Shown one piece after another: positions 8,051-14,265 of a stretch of DNA of 14,265 nucleotides; within the stretch, counting starts at the first letter, position 1, and each line of letters starts with the position of its first letter. The notes beneath the pieces were generated by a model. That model was not told the DNA's origin. It worked only from the letters and a program-made list of their open reading frames with translations, and made no database searches. Location of the stretch: the NCBI GenBank assembly GCA_903910005.1, contig CAIVXW010000165.1, forward strand, positions 1 through 14,265. Direction: 5' to 3'. The translations under genes and the position numbers were made by a program. The stretch comes from an uncultured Methylococcaceae bacterium (GTDB lineage Bacteria > Pseudomonadota > Gammaproteobacteria > Methylococcales > Methylococcaceae).

Positions 8051-8118
8051 GCCCGCCGTGACTCAGGCAAAGGCAGTTGCACCATCGGGGGCGGAATCTC
8101 ACCTGCACGGTACAGGGC
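8051..8118. repeat. Extended imperfect inverted repeat, possible structured RNA
   Basis: Nested complementary blocks: GCCC (8051-8054) with GGGC (8115-8118), CCGTG (8056-8060) with CACGG (8106-8110), and CAGG (8064-8067) with CCTG (8102-8105). That gives 13 pairs interrupted by small internal loops and closing a 34-base apical region. It directly adjoins the repeat at 8006-8047. GC-rich DNA yields such pairings by chance, so this is only suggestive. Confidence 0.35.
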
Positions 8119-8216
8119 TTTCCCGCTGGAGGGTCTGGAACGTAGAATGTACGGGAGGCTTGAATGCGGTATTCTCGCTACGACACCCTAACAACCTACA
8201 ACAATGTCGCACCATC

Positions 8217-8870
8217 ATGTCCAAGAAGCACCTGCAAAAATACCTGCCACACCCGGATACGTTCAGGAACATGAAAGCCCTGCGTTTTCTGGGCGATCAT
8301 CTGCAGTCTCCCAACCTGGGGCATTTCAACCGTCGCTCCGTGGCCCGGGCTTTCGCCATTGGCCTGTGGGCCATGTATACCCCACCGCTGCCCTGGCAGC
8401 AGATCATGGCCGGCATCCTGGCCGTTTATCTGGAAGCGAATCTGCCGATTGCCGTCAGCCTGGTCTGGATTACCAATCCGCTCACCTGGATTCCACTGTA
8501 TTATCTGGCCTACAAGGTGGGGCTGATGGCCCTGGGAATGGAGGGGTTCGGCTTTGCCGAGTTTTCTGATCTGTTCAGTATCGAGAGAATCATGGAACTG
8601 GGTACCCCGCTGCTGCTGGGGTGTGCCATCCTGATGCATGCCGGTGGCTTGCTTGGTTATTTTGGTACCCGTTACCTGTGGCGCAGATCAGTACTGCACC
8701 GCTGGCAACTCAGAAAACACCGCAATGCCGCCCCCGACACCGCCTTTATGGCGGGGGAGAGCTGTTCCGATTATCATCGCCTGCTGATCCACCGGGAACG
8801 GCACCAGCAGGTCATGGCCACTCGCAAGTCCCGCCGCAATACGGTGGGCTTCAACCCACGTCGCGGTTAA
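8217..8870 (+). CDS. DUF2062 family membrane protein
   Basis: 217 residues. The frame is open further upstream, but the ATG at 8217 gives MSKKHLQKYLPHPDTFRNMK, which matches the usual beginning of this family; no strong Shine-Dalgarno is present. The DUF2062 core spans about 25-160: RFLGDHLQSPNLGHFNRRSV, then hydrophobic segments with the family's PPLPWQQ (56-62) and ITNPLTWIPLYY (85-96) motifs, and a late membrane segment near 128-150. The C-terminal 60 residues are basic and probably cytoplasmic. The function of the family is not established; it is an inner-membrane protein often near cell-envelope or competence genes. It is the only plus-strand gene here. It is divergent from gspF and its last 20 bp overlap the end of ubiB tail to tail. 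Confidence 0.88.
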   Translation: MSKKHLQKYLPHPDTFRNMKALRFLGDHLQSPNLGHFNRRSVARAFAIGLWAMYTPPLPWQQIMAGILAVYLEANLPIAVSLVWITNPLTWIPLYYLAYKVGLMALGMEGFGFAEFSDLFSIERIMELGTPLLLGCAILMHAGGLLGYFGTRYLWRRSVLHRWQLRKHRNAAPDTAFMAGESCSDYHRLLIHRERHQQVMATRKSRRNTVGFNPRRG

Positions 8871-10479
8871 GGGCTCTCAGTAACAACAACAAGCCCACCC
8901 CTCCCATCACGCCTCCCAGCGTCAACCAGCCGCCGGTACCGGCCAGCAGGGCACCACTCACCAACAGGGCACTGCCGCTCAGGCTGGCCTGGATTTTACG
9001 GTGTCCCTGCTGCAATTCCTGCCGCAGGAGTGTCAGTTCAGGTACCCGCAGGGCCAGTCGACCCTGGGCGGTTTGTTCGAGCGAACGATGCACCAGCATC
9101 GGCATCTCCGGCCAGTGGGTCGCCCATTCCGACCAGTGCGATTGAGCCCGTTTGAGCGATGCCGAAGGCCCCATTTCTTCCCGGAACCAGCGTTCCAGTA
9201 CCGGCTTGGCCGTTTGCCACAAATCCAGTTCCGGATAAAGTTCGCGTCCCAGACCCTCAATGTTGAGCAGGGTTTTTTGCAACAGCACCAACTGGGGTTG
9301 TACCATCATGTTAAAGCGACGGGCTACCTGAAACAGACGCAGCAGTAGATGACCGTAGGAAATGTCCTTCAGGGGTTTCTCGAAGATGGGCTCACACACG
9401 GCGCGAATGGCCGATTCAAATTCCTCTACCCGGGTATCGGACGGCACCCAGCCGGATTCGATATGCATCTCCGCCACCCGGCGATAATCCCGGTTGAAGA
9501 ACGCCAGAAAATTTTCGGCGATGTAGTGTTTATCCTGCCGGGAGATGCTGCCCACGATGCCGAAATCGACCGCAATGTAGCGGGCATCCAGGGTCGCAAA
9601 GATGTTGCCGGGATGCATGTCGGCATGAAACAGGTTGTCGCGCAGAACCTGGGTAAAGAATATTTCCACCCCCCGTTCCGCCAGCAGTTTGAGATCAACA
9701 CCCTCCCGCCGCAGGCGGTCGACATCGCCGATGGGAATGCCCGATACCCGTTCCATCACCAGCAGGTTACGGCGGGTGTAGGGCCAGTACACCTGCGGGA
9801 TATACAGGATGTCAGATGCCTCGAAGCGGCGGCGGATTTCGGTGGCATTGGCGGCTTCCCGCACCAGATCAAGTTCATCCAGAATGGTTTTCTCGAATTC
9901 TGCCACCACCTCCGGCAGACGAAGTCGCCAGGCCTCGCGCCAGTAACGCTGAATCCAGTCGGCCAGGCCATAAAGCAGGGCGACATCTTCACGAATCTGC
10001 TGCTCGATGCCGGGACGCAGCACCTTGACCACAACCTCCCCGCCATCCGGCAGGCGGGCCAGATGAACCTGGGCGACCGAAGCCGATGCCAGGGGTGTTT
10101 CATCAAAACAGACAAACAGGGTGTCGACCGAAGCCCCCAGCGTTTGCTCCACCAGGCTGCGGGCCTCCTGTCCGGGAAAGGGGGGCACCCTGTCCTGCAA
10201 CCGGATCAGTTCCAGGGCTACCGCATCCGGCAACAGGTCACGACGGGTGGAGAGGGTTTGACCGAACTTGACGAAAACCGGACCCAGTTCTTCCAGGGCC
10301 AGACGAATCCTGATGCCCAGTGCCTGGGTGGTATCGCCACCCGGTTTGACTCCGGGTATCCAGCGGGACACGTGGCGCAGGGGACGCAAGCGACTGGAAT
10401 CAAACAGCCATTGATCCAGACCATGACGAACCAGAACCCGATGAATGTGCAGGATGCGGCGTATGTTATGGAACTTCAT
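8851..10479 (-). CDS. ubiB: Ubiquinone biosynthesis atypical kinase/ATPase UbiB (ABC1 family)
   Basis: 542 residues from the ATG at 10479; a GTG one codon upstream (10482) is also possible. UbiB supports ubiquinone synthesis at the inner membrane, probably by ATP-driven extraction or handling of lipid intermediates. Signature elements are present: the KxGQ motif (VFVKFGQ, K71-Q74), the Ala-rich loop replacing the kinase P-loop (ASASVAQVH, about 131-139), the catalytic-type Lys in VVVKVLRPG (K152), HADMHPGN (285-292) and the metal-binding DFG (305-307). Two hydrophobic segments at the C-terminus (about 500-536, LLVSGALLAGTGG and VMGGVGLLLLLRAL) anchor it in the membrane. It starts 21 bp after the nuclease-like gene, in the same unit as ubiE. 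The stop lies inside the 3' end of the convergent DUF2062 gene. Confidence 0.96.
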   Translation of the reverse strand: MKFHNIRRILHIHRVLVRHGLDQWLFDSSRLRPLRHVSRWIPGVKPGGDTTQALGIRIRLALEELGPVFVKFGQTLSTRRDLLPDAVALELIRLQDRVPPFPGQEARSLVEQTLGASVDTLFVCFDETPLASASVAQVHLARLPDGGEVVVKVLRPGIEQQIREDVALLYGLADWIQRYWREAWRLRLPEVVAEFEKTILDELDLVREAANATEIRRRFEASDILYIPQVYWPYTRRNLLVMERVSGIPIGDVDRLRREGVDLKLLAERGVEIFFTQVLRDNLFHADMHPGNIFATLDARYIAVDFGIVGSISRQDKHYIAENFLAFFNRDYRRVAEMHIESGWVPSDTRVEEFESAIRAVCEPIFEKPLKDISYGHLLLRLFQVARRFNMMVQPQLVLLQKTLLNIEGLGRELYPELDLWQTAKPVLERWFREEMGPSASLKRAQSHWSEWATHWPEMPMLVHRSLEQTAQGRLALRVPELTLLRQELQQGHRKIQASLSGSALLVSGALLAGTGGWLTLGGVMGGVGLLLLLRALNRDVG

Positions 10480-10500
10480 CACGGAATTTAGTGTGGCCTG

Positions 10501-11166
10501 TTACCAGGTGCGTGGAGAAAAATCGGACGGGTTGAGTATCGAAGCGGAGTTTCCGGTTGCGCGTATACTGAACAAACCCCGGTTTTGCAGCATGATGTCG
10601 GCCCCGGCAGTGGTTGTCAGCCAGGCCATTCCGCCGTACAGCCTGTTTGCCTGATAGCGGGGAATCCATTGCTTGATATGTTTAAGCTTCGACAGAAACT
10701 TCCTGATATCGTCTGGACGCAGGGTGGTTTTGACCTCAATCACGACGACATCCAGGCCATTGTGCGCCACGATGTCAAATTCAAAATTGCCGCCATCGGC
10801 CCGCTGTCCCCTCAGGCGACAGGTGGTATCCGTCACCAGAATGCCACGTTGCCTCAGCATGGGTACCAGGTCTCCGTCTACCAGAGACTCCATCAGCCGA
10901 CCCCACTGGGTCTCGAACAGGTTTTCCAGTCGGGCCAGTTTACGGTCGGTCTCCTTAAACTTGCGGTCGGTCTCCTTGAACTGGCGGTCGGTCTCCTTGA
11001 ACTGGCGGTCGGTCTCCTGAAACTTGTGGTCGGTGTCTGCCGACGCCTGTTGTATCGCTTCCCAATTGGCCGCCTGCTGCTGCAAAATAATTGCGCTTTG
11101 CGCCAGTATGTCCCGAATGCGTTGATACTCCAGTTCGATTGCTTCCGGTAGTGTCGTATTACTCAT
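10501..11166 (-). CDS. Heptad-repeat protein with PD-(D/E)XK nuclease-like domain (DUF3782-type)
   Basis: 221 residues from the ATG at 11166, chosen because AGAGAGG lies just upstream on the minus strand; a longer frame to 11274 would run back through most of the gene before it. Residues 47-74 are four heptads of the form R-Q/K-F-K-E-T-D, a likely coiled coil, followed by KLARLENLFETQWGRLMESL. The C-terminal part (about 105-200) fits a restriction-endonuclease-like fold: FEFDIVAHNG with D131, then VVVIEVKTTL with E144-x-K146, the D...ExK arrangement, then WLTTTAGAD. This resembles a widespread, often multicopy family of unknown role found in cyanobacteria and sulfur bacteria. Its place between the ubiJ-like gene (13-bp gap) and ubiB is unusual; it is probably an accessory insertion (inference). 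Catalytic activity is unproven. Confidence 0.75.
   Translation of the reverse strand: MSNTTLPEAIELEYQRIRDILAQSAIILQQQAANWEAIQQASADTDHKFQETDRQFKETDRQFKETDRKFKETDRKLARLENLFETQWGRLMESLVDGDLVPMLRQRGILVTDTTCRLRGQRADGGNFEFDIVAHNGLDVVVIEVKTTLRPDDIRKFLSKLKHIKQWIPRYQANRLYGGMAWLTTTAGADIMLQNRGLFSIRATGNSASILNPSDFSPRTW
10945..11028 (-). repeat. 21-bp tandem repeat, about 4 units, within a coding region
   Basis: Four 21-bp units encode the heptads HKFQETD, RQFKETD, RQFKETD and RKFKETD. The two central units (10966-10986 and 10987-11007) are identical; the outer ones differ at a few bases. Unit length is a multiple of three, so gain or loss of copies would keep the frame and change only coiled-coil length. 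Confidence 0.9.
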
Positions 11167-11179
11167 GGATGGCCTCTCT

Positions 11180-11416
11180 CTAATGGCACGGAGGTGGGCT
11201 GAATCGTTGCTGCAATCGCAGGATTCGCGCCTCCAGGTTGTCGGTAGCGACCTGCAGGCGGGCAACTTCCGCACTGAAGGCCTCCAGTTCGGCAGGTGCC
11301 GGCAATTCCCGACTTTCCTCCTGCCAGTATTCAGCCAGATTCCGGCCGAGGGTCAGCAGTACGGGATGGTCAGAAAGTGCCGGTAAACCCCGTCGCACGT
11401 CGTCAGTCGCAGCCAT
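11180..11416 (-). CDS. ubiJ: Short UbiJ-like protein (C-terminal region only)
   Basis: 78 residues, 3 bp after the ubiE stop and 13 bp before the next gene. Residues about 14-72 (DHPVLLTLGRNLAEYWQEES, then LPAPAELEAFSAEVARLQVA and LEARILRLQQRF) resemble the end of UbiJ: the amphipathic stretch, the E-E..R-x-L-P-x-x-x-E-x-x-x-F motif and a final coiled coil. UbiJ normally has about 200 residues and an N-terminal SCP2 lipid-binding domain; there is no room for it here, as ubiE ends directly upstream. The position between ubiE and ubiB is exactly that of ubiJ, an accessory factor of the ubiquinone synthesis complex, which supports the call. UbiK, also small and coiled-coil, is an alternative. 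An AAGG about 9 bases upstream may serve as ribosome-binding site. Confidence 0.65.
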   Translation of the reverse strand: MAATDDVRRGLPALSDHPVLLTLGRNLAEYWQEESRELPAPAELEAFSAEVARLQVATDNLEARILRLQQRFSPPPCH

Positions 11417-11419
11417 CGC

Positions 11420-12166
11420 CTAAACCTTGTAGCCCCGGTGTACGGCAACGACACCCCGGGTCAGGTTGAAATACTCGCTGCGCTCAAAACCGGCTGCCTG
11501 CATCATTTGTTTCAAGGTATCCTGATTGGGGTGCATGCGGATTGATTCAGCCAGATAGCGATAACTGTCTTCATCGTTGGCAACCAGTTTTCCGATCAGG
11601 GGCAATACCTTGAAGGAATAGAGATCATAGGTTTTACGCAATAATTCGCCCTGTACGGCGGAGAACTCCAGAATGATGACCCGTCCGCCCGGTTTCAAGA
11701 CCCGGTACATGGATTTCAGGGCGTCTTCCTTGCGGGTTACGTTACGCAGGCCAAAGGCGATGCAGACACAATCAAACTGGTTATCACGAAACGGCAGGGT
11801 TTCGGCATCAATCCGGGCATAATGAACCCCCGCCACTACGCCCTCATCCAGCAGGCGATCCCGCCCCCGTTTCAGCATTTCGGCATTGATGTCGGACAGC
11901 ACGACCAACCCTTGCGTCCCAACCCGTTCATGAAACAACCGGGTCATGTCACCGGTGCCGCCGGCCAGGTCGAGTACCTGCTCTCCCGGCCTGACATGGC
12001 TGAGTTGTAGTGCCAGGCGTTTCCACAGCCGGTGTATGCCGAGCGACATCAGGTCGTTCATGACATCGTATTTGTCGGCGACCGAATCGAATACGGCCCG
12101 AACCAGTCGGGCCTTGTCTTCACTGGCGACCTTGCGGAAACCAAAATGGGTGGTGTTATTTGTCAT
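11420..12166 (-). CDS. ubiE: Ubiquinone/menaquinone C-methyltransferase UbiE
   Basis: 248 residues, normal family length. It uses S-adenosylmethionine to methylate the ring carbon of demethylmenaquinol and of 2-polyprenyl-6-methoxy-1,4-benzoquinol. Seen in the sequence: the N-terminal THFGFRKV and VFDSVADKYDVMNDLMSLGI signatures, the SAM-binding motif VLDLAGGTGDM (64-74), the acidic SDINAEML (91-98), FDCVCIAFGLRNV (131-143) and LKPGGRVIILEFS (157-169), and the C-terminal NLTRGVVAVHRGYK. The ATG at 12166 overlaps the end of the DUF971 gene by 11 bp, so the two are probably translationally coupled. No unusual features. Confidence 0.98.
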   Translation of the reverse strand: MTNNTTHFGFRKVASEDKARLVRAVFDSVADKYDVMNDLMSLGIHRLWKRLALQLSHVRPGEQVLDLAGGTGDMTRLFHERVGTQGLVVLSDINAEMLKRGRDRLLDEGVVAGVHYARIDAETLPFRDNQFDCVCIAFGLRNVTRKEDALKSMYRVLKPGGRVIILEFSAVQGELLRKTYDLYSFKVLPLIGKLVANDEDSYRYLAESIRMHPNQDTLKQMMQAAGFERSEYFNLTRGVVAVHRGYKV

Positions 12167-12476
12167 CGGAGTGTCGTGTCAGGTTGAGGCCCAGTTCATG
12201 GAGATAGTCCCAGGTGTAAATACCGGAATCGTGTCCGTCGCTGAAAACCAGGCTAATCGCATACTGGCCTACCGGTTTGATTGCGTCGATGCTGACAGTC
12301 TCCTTGCCGGTGGGTATAACCCCCTGACCCGGCCCGTGTCCGCGCACTTCAGCCGAAGGTGAATTGACCCGGAGGTATTCTGCCGGTAATTCAAAGCGGA
12401 CACCGCCTGCAAAAATTACTTCAAGCAGACGGGATTGACGGTGATAACGGACATCGGTTGGGGCGGGAATCATCAT
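12156..12476 (-). CDS. DUF971 protein (gamma-butyrobetaine hydroxylase-like N-terminal domain)
   Basis: 106 residues, essentially a single DUF971/GBBH-like N-terminal domain. Recognisable features are the opening PTDVRYHRQSRLLEVIFAGG, the LPAEYLRVNSPSAEVRGHG stretch, VSIDAIKPVGQYAISLVFSD and the hallmark GHDSGIYTWDYLHELG (81-96). This domain also occurs at the N-terminus of some 2-oxoglutarate oxygenases and fused to ApbC/Mrp-type Fe-S carriers. As a free protein its role is unknown; a link to iron handling is only a guess. It starts 16 bp after hslU and overlaps ubiE by 11 bp, the usual neighbourhood in gammaproteobacteria. Two consecutive ATGs (12476, 12473) are possible starts. Confidence 0.92.
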   Translation of the reverse strand: MMIPAPTDVRYHRQSRLLEVIFAGGVRFELPAEYLRVNSPSAEVRGHGPGQGVIPTGKETVSIDAIKPVGQYAISLVFSDGHDSGIYTWDYLHELGLNLTRHSDDK

Positions 12477-12492
12477 GGCAAGGGGAATCCAG

Positions 12493-13836
12493 TCAAAGGA
12501 TGTAACGGCTCAGGTCTTCGTTGCGGGCCAGTTCACCCAGGTGTTGGTCAACATAGGCCGCATCAACCACCAGGGTGGTACCCGGTTCGTCCGGGGCATG
12601 GTAGGAGATGGTTTCCAGCAGGCGTTCCAGTACCGTGTGGAGCCTGCGGGCACCGATGTTCTCGGTGCGTTCGTTGACCTCCCAACTGATTTCGGCAATC
12701 CGGGCAATGCCGTCTTCAGCAAACCGGAGGGTGACTCCCTCGGTTGCCAGCAGGGCAGTGTATTGCTCGGTCAGTGAGGCGTTGGGTTCGGTCAGTATGC
12801 GGACGAAATCCTCCACCGTCAGGGCATTCAGTTCGACCCGGATGGGAAAACGTCCCTGCATTTCCGGAATCAGGTCAGAAGGTTTGGACAAATGAAAGGC
12901 ACCGGAGGCCACAAACAGGATGTGGTCGGTTTTCAGCATGCCGTATTTGGTGCTGACGGTGCAGCCTTCCACCAGTGGCAACAGGTCACGCTGCACGCCT
13001 TCCCGCGATACGTCCGGGCCGCCGTATTCACCCCGTTTGCAGATTTTGTCGATTTCATCAATGAAAACGATGCCGTGTTGCTCAACCGATTCGATCGCTC
13101 GCAGTTTGATGTCTTCCTCATTCAGCATTTTGGCCGATTCCTCCTCCCGCAATACCTTGAGGGCATCCTTGACCCTGATTTTACGGGTGCGGGTGCGGCT
13201 GCTGTGCAGATTCTGGAACAACCCCTGCAACTGGCTGCTCATTTCCTCCATGCCCGGAGGAGCCATGATTTCCACGCCAATAGGGGCCGCACTGACCTCA
13301 ATTTCGATCTCCTTGTCGTCCAGTTCACCGTCCCTCAGTTTCTGGCGAAACTTGCGGCGGGCGGCGGATTCTTCCGGGGGGGACGTTCCCTCCTCATCAG
13401 ACCACCCCGATGAAGGCGGCGGAATCAGTACGTCCAGAACCCGCTCCTCGGCATTGAGTTCTGCCCTGCCTTGTACCTTGGTCATTTCGGTTTGCCGGGC
13501 CATCTTGACGGCGGCATCCACCAGGTCACGGATGATGGATTCCACGTCACGTCCCACATAGCCAACTTCGGTAAACTTGGTGGCTTCCACCTTGATGAAG
13601 GGGGCGTTGGCCAGACGGGCCAGACGACGGGCGATTTCGGTTTTGCCGACCCCGGTGGGGCCTATCATCAGGATGTTCTTGGGGGTGATCTCGTCCCGCA
13701 GGCTGCTGTCGACCTGGCTGCGTCGCCAGCGGTTACGCAGGGCGATGGCCACGGCCCGCTTGGCAGAGGCCTGGCCGATGATGTGTTTGTCGAGTTCGTT
13801 GACGATTTCTCGCGGCGTCATGGGTGTCATGGTCAT
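12493..13836 (-). CDS. hslU: HslU, ATPase/unfoldase subunit of the HslVU protease
   Basis: 447 residues. AAA+ ring ATPase that unfolds substrates and feeds them into HslV in the cytoplasm. Domains in order: N-terminal MTPREIVNELDKHIIGQASA, Walker A GPTGVGKT (59-66), pore loop GYVG (92-95), the intermediate domain (about 109-243, with an acidic/Pro-rich variable part near 140-160), Walker B GIVFIDEID (255-263), sensor 2 GARRLH (395-400) and the C-terminal tail RNEDLSRYIL that inserts into HslV and activates it. The start overlaps the hslV stop as ATGA. In-frame ATGs at codons 3 and 6 are alternatives; the codon-3 start would give a length close to the E. coli protein (443). Complete and ordinary. 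Confidence 0.98.
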   Translation of the reverse strand: MTMTPMTPREIVNELDKHIIGQASAKRAVAIALRNRWRRSQVDSSLRDEITPKNILMIGPTGVGKTEIARRLARLANAPFIKVEATKFTEVGYVGRDVESIIRDLVDAAVKMARQTEMTKVQGRAELNAEERVLDVLIPPPSSGWSDEEGTSPPEESAARRKFRQKLRDGELDDKEIEIEVSAAPIGVEIMAPPGMEEMSSQLQGLFQNLHSSRTRTRKIRVKDALKVLREEESAKMLNEEDIKLRAIESVEQHGIVFIDEIDKICKRGEYGGPDVSREGVQRDLLPLVEGCTVSTKYGMLKTDHILFVASGAFHLSKPSDLIPEMQGRFPIRVELNALTVEDFVRILTEPNASLTEQYTALLATEGVTLRFAEDGIARIAEISWEVNERTENIGARRLHTVLERLLETISYHAPDEPGTTLVVDAAYVDQHLGELARNEDLSRYIL

Positions 13837-14265
13837 TGGTTCGATTCCGTCAGTAAATCCAGTTCTTCCACGACCAGATTCCGGTTGGTGTAGATGCAGA
13901 TGTCGGCGGCAATGTGAAGCGACTTCTCCACGATGTCACGGGCCGACAGTTCGGTGTTGTCCAGCAGGGCGCGGGCCGCCGACTGGGCAAAGGGGCCACC
14001 GGAACCGATGGCAATCAGGCCGTTTTCAGGCTCCAGTACATCGCCGTTGCCGGAGATGATGAGGGACGCATGGGCATCCGCAATGGCCAGCATGGCTTCG
14101 AGTCGCCGCAGCATGCGGTCGGTGCGCCAATCCTTGACCATTTCCACGGCGGCCCGGGTCAGGTTGCCCCGCTGTTTCTCCAATTGGCCTTCAAATCGTT
14201 CAAACAGCGTGAAGGCATCGGCCGTAGCACCGGCAAATCCGGCCAGAACCTTGCCGTGATAAAGC
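13833..14265 (-). CDS. hslV: HslV, peptidase subunit of the HslVU protease (N-terminus outside window)
   Basis: 143 residues up to the stop at 13833; the frame stays open to the window edge. The first visible residues are LYHGKVLAGFAGATADAFTL, which in HslV lie about 35 residues after the mature N-terminus, so the catalytic N-terminal Thr is not in view. Further hallmarks: LFERFEGQLEKQRGNLTRAA, LEAMLAIADAHASLIISGNG, the EPENGLIAIGSGGPFAQSAA segment and the IAADICIYTNRNLVVEEL end. It is a proteasome-beta-like threonine peptidase forming two hexameric rings capped by HslU. It overlaps hslU by 4 bp (ATGA), so the two subunits are coupled. Any heat-shock promoter would lie beyond the window. Confidence 0.97.
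   Translation of the reverse strand, partial: LYHGKVLAGFAGATADAFTLFERFEGQLEKQRGNLTRAAVEMVKDWRTDRMLRRLEAMLAIADAHASLIISGNGDVLEPENGLIAIGSGGPFAQSAARALLDNTELSARDIVEKSLHIAADICIYTNRNLVVEELDLLTESNQ

Larger units (their letters stand above)
7884..8216. other. Divergent intergenic region between gspF and the DUF2062 gene
   Basis: 333 bp with no supportable gene; the short open frames within it translate to nothing recognisable and I see no remnant of gspE in any minus-strand frame. It must hold the promoter of the T2SS operon and that of the DUF2062 gene. It contains a -10-like box facing gspF, two neighbouring imperfect inverted repeats (8006-8047 and 8051-8118), and a GC-rich middle. On the plus side, possible promoter elements near 8160-8175 (TTGAAT, TATTCT) are too closely spaced to be a pair. 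Confidence 0.7.

Noticed and set aside
7917..8108. 63-codon minus-strand open frame in the gspF upstream region
   Set aside because: No recognisable domain, overlaps both inverted repeats, and does not resemble GspE or any small regulator.
8143..8188. Possible plus-strand promoter for the DUF2062 gene (TTGAAT, TATTCT)
   Set aside because: The two hexamers are separated by only a few bases and no alternative partner at 16-18 bp spacing is convincing.
9349..10491. Long plus-strand open frame (380 codons) opposite ubiB
   Set aside because: Shadow of the GC-rich ubiB gene; composition lacks protein-like motifs while ubiB has all family signatures.
10585..11151. 188-codon plus-strand open frame opposite the heptad-repeat gene, with its own repeats
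   Set aside because: Its repeats only mirror the 21-bp units of the minus-strand gene, which has a good ribosome-binding site and a recognisable fold.

Overview
The window is a stretch of a gammaproteobacterial chromosome. The order hslV-hslU-DUF971-ubiE-ubiJ-like-ubiB is typical of that class, and the type II secretion (T2SS) genes follow the Xanthomonas Xps layout. GC is fairly high with no obvious compositional break. A Chromatiales/sulfur-oxidiser or xanthomonad-like relative is plausible, but I cannot name a genus. Nearly all genes lie on the minus strand; only the DUF2062 gene is on the plus strand.

Right part (about 8850-14265, read right to left): the end of hslV, then hslU (HslVU protease), a small DUF971 protein, ubiE (quinone C-methyltransferase), a 78-residue protein resembling only the C-terminal end of UbiJ, a 221-residue protein with heptad repeats and a PD-(D/E)XK-like nuclease core, and ubiB (ABC1-type atypical kinase). 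All are overlapping or within 20 bp of each other, so they look like one transcription unit joining proteolysis and ubiquinone synthesis.

Middle (7884-8870): a plus-strand DUF2062 membrane protein whose 3' end overlaps the 3' end of ubiB by 20 bp, and a 333-bp divergent intergenic region with two imperfect inverted repeats and a good -10-like box facing gspF.

Left part (1-7883, read right to left): a compact T2SS operon gspF-G-H-I-J-K-L-M-N-D. It encodes the inner-membrane platform (F, L, M), the major pseudopilin (G), the minor pseudopilins (H, I, J, K), a GspC-type connector (called GspN here, as in Xps) and the first 426 residues of the secretin GspD, which continues past the window start. 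The ATPase gene gspE, which heads the Xps operon, is absent.

I see no CRISPR array, tRNA, rRNA, insertion sequence or phage gene. No wholly new system is evident. The most unusual points are the minimal UbiJ, the nuclease-like accessory gene inside the ubiquinone cluster, the E-less T2SS operon with a PilN-like GspL, and the structured intergenic region.
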